Assembly (NCBI GenBank): GCA_023428425.1 | Contig: JAEYYP010000325.1 | Span: 1 to 15,533 of the forward strand | Reading direction: 5' to 3' | Source: Pseudomonadota bacterium | GTDB taxonomy: Bacteria; Pseudomonadota; Alphaproteobacteria; Rhizobiales; Devosiaceae | DNA: 15,533 nt | Shown here: positions 1 to 5,799 of the stretch, in pieces | Layout: each line of letters starts with the position of its first letter | Numbering within the stretch: position 1 is the first letter of the stretch | Position numbers and translations under genes: made by a program | Notes under the pieces: model-generated | What the model was told of the DNA's origin: nothing | What the model saw: the letters and a program-made list of their open reading frames with translations, nothing else | The model's database searches: none

Positions 1-1
1 G

Positions 2-409
2 GTCTGGGTATTCCCGGCCGCGGAGGTCTCCGCGCACCTGCAGACGGTGGCGATCGCCTGGGACGGCGGACGGGCTGCGGCGCGGGCGGTTCGCGATGCG
101 CTGCCTGTCCTGGCACGAGCCCGCGACGTCACCGTGCTGTCGGTCTCCGACGACAAGCCGATCGATGGCGCATCGGTGGACGCCCTGCTCGACTACCTCA
201 AGTCCCACGGCGCGCCGGCGGTCTCAGTGAGCATCGAGCGGGGCGATCAGCCGGTGGGGGATGCGCTACAGGCGGCGGCACTTGCCTGCGGGGCCGGGCT
301 GCTGGTGATGGGCGGCTACGGCCATAGTCGCCTGCGCGAGTTCGCGCTCGGCGGCGCCACCAGAAGCGTGCTCGGTGGGGCGGCACTGCCCATCCTGCTG
401 TCGCACTGA
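2..409 (+). CDS. Universal stress protein (UspA family), 5'-truncated by window edge
   Basis: The reading frame is open from the first bases, so the true start lies outside the window and 135 residues are visible. The end carries the Usp nucleotide-binding signature in the form GGYGHSRLREFALGG, followed by the usual A-T-R-S-V-L and a terminal beta strand (LPILLSH). The Ser/Thr that normally follows the last Gly of G-2x-G-9x-G-(S/T) is Gly here, a variant I associate with alphaproteobacterial Usp proteins. The visible part looks like the second half of a tandem two-domain Usp, as in the paralogue at 691-1518, but the missing half cannot be confirmed. A GTG at 47 could start a shorter protein, but the in-frame upstream residues (VWVFPAAEVSAHLQ) read like the inter-domain linker of two-domain Usps. 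Likely a cytoplasmic stress-survival protein; its partners are unknown. Confidence 0.85.
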   Translation, partial: VWVFPAAEVSAHLQTVAIAWDGGRAAARAVRDALPVLARARDVTVLSVSDDKPIDGASVDALLDYLKSHGAPAVSVSIERGDQPVGDALQAAALACGAGLLVMGGYGHSRLREFALGGATRSVLGGAALPILLSH

Positions 410-507
410 GCCTGCCCGGCCACGGGACGGCTCGCTGGCGACCGACTCGGCAGGGCCCAAGGACGAATGGTTCAATGGCGCGTCGCGCCCAACATGGAGC
501 TACCGCA

Positions 508-678
508 GTGGAGCGCATTCACATCACCCAGCACACCTCACTGGGGGCGTTCTGGTTCACCGGGTGGCTGTTCGCCATCGGGTATCTGAAGCTGGACTTC
601 TGGATGGGGCTCCTGGGCCTGATCGTCTGGCCCTACTTCCTGGGCGCGCACTTCGCGCCTGCCCCGCTGCCGCTCTGA
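508..678 (+). CDS. Small membrane protein, conserved-hypothetical type
   Basis: This is a 56-residue protein. It has a short polar N-terminus (ERIHITQHTS) followed by a hydrophobic, aromatic-rich region (AFWFTGWLFAIGY, then FWMGLLGLIVWPYFLG) that could form one long or two short membrane helices, and a Pro/Ala-rich tail. I prefer the GTG at 508 because GGAG at 496-499 sits 8 bases upstream. An in-frame ATG at 475 would add eleven unconserved-looking residues. The stop overlaps the ribosome-binding site of the next Usp gene, which indicates one operon. The function is not recognised. The company of Usp proteins and FixK boxes suggests a low-oxygen or stress-induced membrane component. Confidence 0.65.
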   Translation: MERIHITQHTSLGAFWFTGWLFAIGYLKLDFWMGLLGLIVWPYFLGAHFAPAPLPL

Positions 679-690
679 GGAGACAGAGAC

Positions 691-1518
691 ATGATCAGGG
701 ATATCGCCGTTCATCTCACCGGTTCCCCGGAGGACGCTACCCGGTTGGCCCATGCCGCCATGCTGGCGCGCGCCCTCGATGCCCATCTCACGGGGCTGCA
801 GGTGCATGAGATGCCCGAAGTCTTGACCATCACCGACCCGTCGGGCTCGTCGTTCCTGCAGCAGTTGATCGCCGAGTCCGTCGACAGGGCCGCCGCGGCG
901 ACCAGCAAACTGGAGCCGATGCTCGAGGCAACGCGCCTCAACCACGAGTTGCGCCGCCTCGACCTGTTCCCGGGTCAGGTCGGCACGGCACTGGCCCACG
1001 AGGTGCGGTTCTCCGACCTGTTCGTCGGTACCCGCCCCTATGGCGATCCTCTGAAGCAGCAGCGCACAGAGGAGGCGGTGCTGTTCGAATCCGGCCGGCC
1101 CTGCCTGTTCGTCCCACCGGCCCACGCCGTCCCCGCCCGCCATGCCAGCATCCTGGTCGCCTGGAAGAACACGCGGGAGGCCGCCGTGGCGCTTGCCGCC
1201 GCGCTGCCTTTGCTTCGGCAGGCCGAAACGGTGCAGGTGGCCGTTGTCGAGGAAGACGGTGCCAGTGAGCAGCGCCGGCAGGCGCCGGACGCGGATATCG
1301 GCCGCTACCTCAGCCGGCATGGCGTCAACGCCGAGATCAGGTTGATCGCCGGCTGGACCGACGTGACGGGGGCGATCCTCAACGAGGCCGGGAAATGCGG
1401 GGCCGACCTGATCGTGCTGGGTGCCTACGGACACTCTCGCCTGCGCGAATGGGCGCTGGGCGGCGTCACCAGAGATGTTCTGAGCCGCGCGCCCATGCCG
1501 GTCTTCACTGCGAGGTAG
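691..1518 (+). CDS. Universal stress protein, tandem two-domain UspA
   Basis: 275 residues, the usual length for a tandem Usp. The first half (about 1-145) begins MIRDIAVHLTGS and keeps the alpha/beta fold pattern but lacks the glycine-rich nucleotide loop. The second half (about 150-275) starts at ASILVAWKN and carries GAYGHSRLREWALGG, so only the C-terminal domain looks able to bind nucleotide. The final Ser/Thr of the motif is Gly, as in the paralogue at 2-409, and the two motif regions are alike in DNA as well as protein, which suggests duplication. A strong GAGGAG (677-682) precedes the ATG and overlaps the stop of the membrane micro-protein. Likely a cytoplasmic protein for persistence under oxygen or energy limitation; that role is inferred from the neighbourhood. 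Confidence 0.93.
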   Translation: MIRDIAVHLTGSPEDATRLAHAAMLARALDAHLTGLQVHEMPEVLTITDPSGSSFLQQLIAESVDRAAAATSKLEPMLEATRLNHELRRLDLFPGQVGTALAHEVRFSDLFVGTRPYGDPLKQQRTEEAVLFESGRPCLFVPPAHAVPARHASILVAWKNTREAAVALAAALPLLRQAETVQVAVVEEDGASEQRRQAPDADIGRYLSRHGVNAEIRLIAGWTDVTGAILNEAGKCGADLIVLGAYGHSRLREWALGGVTRDVLSRAPMPVFTAR

Positions 1519-1522
1519 GGAC

Positions 1523-1708
1523 ATGGCCAAGCTGAACCGGGAATGGCACCTGCTGCACAAGCTGCCGCGCAATGCCACACTCGAGGAGCGCCTGGACTGG
1601 CATGCGATGCACGCAGAAAACTGCCATTGCCGGGAGATGCCGGAGACCATCCGGCGCGAACTCGAGGCGCGGGGCTGGACGGCACCGACGCCGCGCAGCC
1701 TGAAATAG
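1523..1708 (+). CDS. Small conserved-hypothetical protein with CxC/His cluster
   Basis: 61 residues starting MAKLNREWHLLHKLPRNAT. The protein is soluble, highly charged and mostly helical by composition. The centre (WHAMHAENCHCREMPE, about 30-45) groups three His and two Cys in a pattern that could bind a metal or haem, although no classical zinc finger is complete. The ATG lies 4 bases after the Usp stop codon, with GAGG 7 bases upstream, so the two genes are probably cotranscribed. I associate similar small proteins with low-oxygen gene sets of Alphaproteobacteria, from memory only. The function is unknown. Confidence 0.75.
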   Translation: MAKLNREWHLLHKLPRNATLEERLDWHAMHAENCHCREMPETIRRELEARGWTAPTPRSLK

Positions 1709-1734
1709 CGTCCAGGCAGTTATGAACAGCCGGC

Positions 1735-1748
1735 TTGATCCCGATCAA
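1735..1748. promoter_or_regulatory. FNR/FixK box upstream of the DUF4342 gene
   Basis: TTGATCCCGATCAA is a perfect dyad matching the Crp/Fnr (FNR, FixK) consensus TTGAT-N4-ATCAA. It lies between the stop at 1708 and the start at 1800, with its centre about 58 bases before that start. No clear -10 hexamer is seen. It probably drives the DUF4342 gene and the following hypothetical gene under low oxygen, through the FixK-like protein encoded at 11379-12026. Confidence 0.85.
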
Positions 1749-1799
1749 GGTCTTGTCCACGCATCCTGGGAATCCTGTCTTCAGCCAATGGAGGTCATC

Positions 1800-2126
1800 A
1801 TGGACGAGGACAGGAAGAGCGGCTGGGACACCTTCACCGAGGAGATCGAGGTGGCGGGCCATCAGTTGCTGGAAGAGATCAACCGACTGCTCGCCGAGGG
1901 AAACGTGCGCCGGCTGCAGATTCGCTCGGAAAAGGGCGACATCTACCTCTCCGTTCCACTGACGGCGGGCGCTGTAGCGGGTGGCGTCGTCGTCGTGGCC
2001 GCGCCCTGGCTTGCGGTGATCGCGGCGATCGCGGGGATTGCCGGCAAGCTCAAGCTCGAGATCGCTCGTGAGCCCGCCGAGCCTGCCTCAGGCGACACAC
2101 AAGCGGACTCGGATCAGTCGGTCTGA
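1800..2126 (+). CDS. DUF4342 domain-containing protein
   Basis: 108 residues. The start at ATG 1800 is chosen because GGAGG (1790-1794) is 5 bases upstream. Longer in-frame starts at 1722 and 1788 would overlap the FixK box or this ribosome-binding site. The N-terminal part (WDTFTEEIEVAGHQLLEEI, then NVRRLQIRSEKGD) followed by a strand (IYLSVPLTAG) and a hydrophobic Val/Ala/Ile-rich segment (about 57-82) is the DUF4342 pattern. The protein probably has a small cytosolic domain tethered by one membrane helix, with an acidic tail. The biochemical role of the family is not known to me. Placement directly after a FixK box points to induction when oxygen is low. Confidence 0.82.
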   Translation: MDEDRKSGWDTFTEEIEVAGHQLLEEINRLLAEGNVRRLQIRSEKGDIYLSVPLTAGAVAGGVVVVAAPWLAVIAAIAGIAGKLKLEIAREPAEPASGDTQADSDQSV

Positions 2127-2141
2127 AATGGGAAGCAGAAG

Positions 2142-2516
2142 ATGAGCGGGCTCATGCAGATCATCATGGACCTGGCGCGCGAGCCGGGTCACCCCCATGG
2201 CGATGCCCGGCACGGCTACCTGCTGCACCTGCCGCTCACCGAGGGTGGCAGGATCGACGAAGACAGGTTCGGGCAGGTTGCCGGCAGTTGCACCGTCAGG
2301 CGGTTTCGTCCGGGGGAACCGCCGCGGGACGGCAAGGTGTGCCGCGACGAAGGCGGCGAGTGGAATTTCGACTATGACGACCGGCAGGCCTTCGACGATG
2401 AGGTCGGCTTCCGCCTCGGCGACGAGCGATTCACGCCGGGCGAGTACGTGTCGATCCGCGAGGACGATGGCGTCATGCACACTTTCCAGGTGATCTCGGT
2501 CCGCCCCTGGATGTAG
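2142..2516 (+). CDS. Conserved hypothetical protein, likely low-oxygen induced
   Basis: 124 residues, soluble and acidic (many Asp/Glu/Gly), with no signal peptide or membrane helix. Motifs include MDLAREPGHPHGDARHGY near the N-terminus and FTPGEYVSIREDDGVMHTF near the C-terminus. This reads like one compact beta-rich domain, but I do not recognise a fold or enzyme. It starts 15 bases after the DUF4342 stop, with GGGAAG 6 bases upstream, so it belongs to the same FixK-box transcript. An ATG at 2154 (MQIIMDL) is an alternative start. Confidence 0.78.
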   Translation: MSGLMQIIMDLAREPGHPHGDARHGYLLHLPLTEGGRIDEDRFGQVAGSCTVRRFRPGEPPRDGKVCRDEGGEWNFDYDDRQAFDDEVGFRLGDERFTPGEYVSIREDDGVMHTFQVISVRPWM

Positions 2517-2534
2517 GGCGGACCGACCCCCGCT

Positions 2535-3002
2535 TCACGCCGGGATCAGCGGCCATATCACTTCGGTGCAGAACGCGTCGGCATTCGCGTCCCCCCTGTT
2601 GGGATAGCTCTCCCAGATGTCGCGGGCCCCGGTGATCGCCAGCCGACGCATCGCCTCGTCCATTTCTATGTAGGTGTCGGACAGGCTGTCGAACGGGCCG
2701 AAATGCCGCGCCGTCATGCTCGGTCCGCCGGGAGTCTCGCCGATCGACAGCCCCGCGGCGCGCAGCCGCTCGACATCGCCGGGGCGTGCCGGGAAGCCGA
2801 GGTCGAAGTCGACCAGCCTTGTGTCGAAGGCCAGGTAGTGCACCATCGGGCCATCGACAATCGGCGCGTCCGCCTTGGCGAACAGGCTGGAGAGCCTTTC
2901 GAAGCCTTGCGCCACCGCATTGGGCATGGCGAGCAGGGTCGACTCCATGCTCAGATAGGCGAAGGGTCTGGCCTGCAGTTCAACGATGATTGGAGCGGAC
3001 AT
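2535..3002 (-). CDS. GyrI-like / AraC effector-binding domain protein
   Basis: 155 residues. The start at 3002 is chosen because the minus strand reads GGAGGA just upstream; an in-frame ATG at 3023 would make the ribosome-binding site coding. The protein is a single domain without DNA-binding helices. Strands at the start (IIVELQARPFAYLSMEST), a Pro/Gly-rich central stretch and a C-terminal W-E-S-Y-P followed by TEVIWPLIPA fit the GyrI-like ligand-binding (AraC_E_bind) superfamily, which binds small hydrophobic or cationic molecules. It converges with the hypothetical gene ending at 2516 (18-base gap) and diverges from the acyl-CoA synthetase/GNAT gene, sharing a 130-base intergenic region with the FixK box at 3051-3064. 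The ligand is unknown. Confidence 0.75.
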   Translation of the reverse strand: MSAPIIVELQARPFAYLSMESTLLAMPNAVAQGFERLSSLFAKADAPIVDGPMVHYLAFDTRLVDFDLGFPARPGDVERLRAAGLSIGETPGGPSMTARHFGPFDSLSDTYIEMDEAMRRLAITGARDIWESYPNRGDANADAFCTEVIWPLIPA

Positions 3003-3050
3003 GCTGGATTCCTCCATGACCAAGCCTTAGCGGATGCCGTCCCGCGCGGT

Positions 3051-3064
3051 TTGATGCCGATCAA
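3051..3064. promoter_or_regulatory. FNR/FixK box in the divergent GyrI-like / ligase-GNAT region
   Basis: TTGATGCCGATCAA is a perfect TTGAT-N4-ATCAA dyad. Its centre is about 75 bases before the plus-strand start (3133) and about 55 before the minus-strand start (3002), so it could serve either gene. On the plus strand TGCAAT (3089-3094) lies near the -10 distance expected for a class II FNR promoter, which favours control of the ligase/GNAT gene. Confidence 0.85.
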
Positions 3065-3132
3065 GGAGCCCGGGCGGGCCGCCGTGCATGCAATCCCCTC
3101 GCCGGCAGAGCCGGCCAGACCGGGAGAACTTC

Positions 3133-5799
3133 ATGACCATTCGCAACCTCGACCAGTGCTTCCGGCCGAAATCCATCGCCGTGGTGGGCGCTTCGCAACG
3201 CCCACGCTCGGTCGGCGCCATCGTGCTCGACAACATCGTTTCGGCGGGCTTCGAGGGAGCCATCTACCCGATCAACCCCAAGTACGATCGCATCGGGGAC
3301 CGGGTCTGCTACCGCTCCGCCGATCGACTACCGGAGGCGCCGGACCTCGCGATCATCATTACCCCGCCCGGTGCGGTGCCCCGTGTCACGCGCGAACTGG
3401 CCGAGGCCGGCTGCCGGGCGGCGGTCGTCATCACCGCTGGCCTCGATCCGGTGCAGAAGCAGGCGATGCTCGACGCCGCCCGACCCCACCTGATGCGGAT
3501 TGTCGGGCCCAACACGATCGGTTCGCTGTCGCCGCTTGTCAAACTGAACGCCAGCTTCGCGCACCTCGCGCCGCAGCCGGGCGGGCTCGGGCTCATTTCG
3601 CAGTCGGGCGCCGTGGTTTCGTCGATCGTCGACTGGGCGGCCGGCGAGGGAGTCGGCTTCTCGCAGCTGATTTCGCTGGGAGACATGGCCGATGTGGACG
3701 TCGGCGACTGCATCAACTGGCTCGCGGCAGATCGCGCCACCACATCGATCCTCATCTACCTCGAATCCATCCCCGAACCGCGCAAGTTCATGTCGGCGGC
3801 CCGCGCTGCTGCGCGACTGAAGCCGGTGATTGCCGTCAAGCCGGGTCGCCACAGCGAAGCGGCGCTGGCCGCGGCAACGCACACCGGCGCGCTGTCCGGA
3901 TCGGACAGCGTTGTCGAAGCGGCCCTGCGTCGAGCCGGCGTCATCCGGGTGCCAACGCTGGAGCAGCTGTTCTCGGCCGCCGAGATCACCACGCGCTTCC
4001 GGCCACTGCGCACCGGGCGGCTCGGCATCGTCACCAATGGGGGCGGAGCCGGCGTGATGGCAGTCGACGACGTACTGGATCTCGACGGCTCACTGGCCAG
4101 GATCGCGCCGGAGACCATCGCCACGCTCGACAAGGCGCTTCCCGCGAACTGGTCGCGTGCCAACCCGGTCGACATCATCGGCGATGCCGAGCCACAGCGC
4201 TATGTGGCTGCGATCGCGGCGGTTGCCGCCGACCCTGGCGTCGACGCGGTGCTGGCGATGAACTGCCCGACCGCCCTGTCCTCGCCGCTGGACGCGGCTC
4301 ACGCCATTGGCGAGATGGCGAGCGACGGTTTAGTGTCAGGCAAGCCGGTCGTCGCCTGCTGGATGGGCAAGCAGACCGCCGAACCGGCGCGCGCGGTGTT
4401 GCGCGAAGCAGGTATCGTCGCAGTCGATACACCGGCCGCGGCAGCGCAGGCGGTATCGTTCCTCACACGGTGGTCGCGACTGCTGGCACGGCTCGAACGT
4501 GTCCCGCCAAGTGCCGGGCAGGTCGCCGGTGACGCGGACCGCGTGCGCACTATCCTCCATGCAGCCGCGAAGGACGGCCGGACCCTGCTGACCGAGCCCG
4601 AGGCGAAGTCGGTGCTGGCTGCCTACGGCATACCGACGCCCGATACCCGCATCGCCCGCACCGAGGCAGAAGTGGAGCGCATCGCGTCCGAACTGCTCGC
4701 TGCCCACGAGGCGGTGGTGGTGAAGCTCTACTCGACCAAGCTCAGCCACAAGTCCGATGTCGGCGGGGTGGTGCTCGACCTTCGCAGTGCCAGTGCCGCG
4801 GCCGAGGCAGCCGCAGCCATTCGCAAGAGACTTGCAGCGGCCGGATTGACCGGCCTCGACGGCTTCACGGTGCAGCCGATGGTCCGGTTCCGCCATGCGC
4901 ACGAACTGCTGGTGGGCCTCACCACCGATCCGGGCTTCGGACCGGTGATGGTCGTGGGGTCCGGCGGCACCTCTGTCGAAGTGGTGCGCGATACCGCAAC
5001 CGGCATCCTGCCGCTCGACGAGGTGCTGGCCGGCGACATGATCGACGCCACGCGTATCTCCCGTCTGCTGGCGGGGTATCGTGACCGGCCCGCCGCCGAT
5101 CGCGATTCCATCGTGTCGGCGATGCTCTCGCTCTCGCAGCTCGCCATCGAGCATCCGGGCATCGTCGCCGTCGACATCAACCCGCTGCTGGTGAACGAGA
5201 CGGGCGCCATGGCGCTCGACGCGCGCATCGAGATCGCGCCCGAACGGCTCGGCGAGGCAGCTCCCAACCGGCGCCTCTGCGTGCGACCCTACCCGTCCGG
5301 ATGGGAGCAGCGTGTCGAGGCCGGCGGTGAGGCCTATGACACGCGCCCGATCCGGCCGGCCGATGCGGCGCTCTACCCGCGCTTCCTCGAGCGGGTGACG
5401 GCACAGGACATGCGCCTGCGGTTCCTCGTGCCGACCGTATTGTCGCAACAGGCGATGGTGCGGCTCAGCCAGCTCGACTACGACCGCGATATCGCGTTCG
5501 TGGCGCTCGAGGCGGCAGGCGGCGACCTTGCCGGCATCTGCCGCTACGCCTCGGACCCCGACCGCGAGCGGGCGGAGTTCGGCCTGCTCATCCGCAGCGA
5601 CCTGCAGGGCAGGGGGTTGGGATCGTTGCTCATGGAGCGCCTGCTCGACTATGCACGGGCCCACGGTATCGGCAGGCTCGAAGGCCTGATCCTCCGCGAG
5701 AACCGGGTGATGCTGGACCTTGCCGCGCGGATGGGCTTCGTCCCGGAGGCCGAGCCCGACCTCAGCGAGGTAACCCGCGTCCGCCTGGCGCTACGCTAG
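3133..5799 (+). CDS. ADP-forming acyl-CoA synthetase-like / GNAT acetyltransferase fusion (Pat/PatZ-type)
   Basis: 888 residues from ATG 3133 (GGGAGA just upstream), essentially the length of enterobacterial PatZ. Domain order: CoA-binding Rossmann (about 1-130, SIAVVGAS), succinyl-CoA-ligase-like (about 145-450, ISQSGAV), ATP-grasp (about 480-700) and a C-terminal GNAT domain (about 735-888) with the acetyl-CoA loop QGRGLG at 825-830. Unlike what I recall for Pat enzymes, both histidines of ADP-forming acetyl-CoA synthetases appear present: H250 in HTGALSG and H539 in SHKSDVGGV. E815 (AEFG) sits where Pat has its catalytic glutamate. The protein could acetylate lysines, form ATP from acetyl-CoA, or do both. 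The upstream FixK box links it to low oxygen. Its TAG stop overlaps the stop of the convergent kinase gene. An in-frame ATG at 3088 is less likely. Confidence 0.9.
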   Translation: MTIRNLDQCFRPKSIAVVGASQRPRSVGAIVLDNIVSAGFEGAIYPINPKYDRIGDRVCYRSADRLPEAPDLAIIITPPGAVPRVTRELAEAGCRAAVVITAGLDPVQKQAMLDAARPHLMRIVGPNTIGSLSPLVKLNASFAHLAPQPGGLGLISQSGAVVSSIVDWAAGEGVGFSQLISLGDMADVDVGDCINWLAADRATTSILIYLESIPEPRKFMSAARAAARLKPVIAVKPGRHSEAALAAATHTGALSGSDSVVEAALRRAGVIRVPTLEQLFSAAEITTRFRPLRTGRLGIVTNGGGAGVMAVDDVLDLDGSLARIAPETIATLDKALPANWSRANPVDIIGDAEPQRYVAAIAAVAADPGVDAVLAMNCPTALSSPLDAAHAIGEMASDGLVSGKPVVACWMGKQTAEPARAVLREAGIVAVDTPAAAAQAVSFLTRWSRLLARLERVPPSAGQVAGDADRVRTILHAAAKDGRTLLTEPEAKSVLAAYGIPTPDTRIARTEAEVERIASELLAAHEAVVVKLYSTKLSHKSDVGGVVLDLRSASAAAEAAAAIRKRLAAAGLTGLDGFTVQPMVRFRHAHELLVGLTTDPGFGPVMVVGSGGTSVEVVRDTATGILPLDEVLAGDMIDATRISRLLAGYRDRPAADRDSIVSAMLSLSQLAIEHPGIVAVDINPLLVNETGAMALDARIEIAPERLGEAAPNRRLCVRPYPSGWEQRVEAGGEAYDTRPIRPADAALYPRFLERVTAQDMRLRFLVPTVLSQQAMVRLSQLDYDRDIAFVALEAAGGDLAGICRYASDPDRERAEFGLLIRSDLQGRGLGSLLMERLLDYARAHGIGRLEGLILRENRVMLDLAARMGFVPEAEPDLSEVTRVRLALR

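Noticed and set aside
2511..2540. GC-rich run between convergent genes as an intrinsic terminator
   Set aside because: Only a weak imperfect stem and no T-tract; a terminator cannot be supported.
2703..4532. Long open frame (609 codons) on the plus strand overlapping the GyrI-like gene and the ligase/GNAT gene
   Set aside because: Arg/Gly/His-rich low-complexity translation with no motifs; it is a GC-rich shadow of the ligase/GNAT frame.
4336..5664. Long minus-strand open frame (442 codons) opposite the ligase/GNAT gene
   Set aside because: Translation lacks any domain pattern and the opposite strand encodes a motif-rich, full-length protein.
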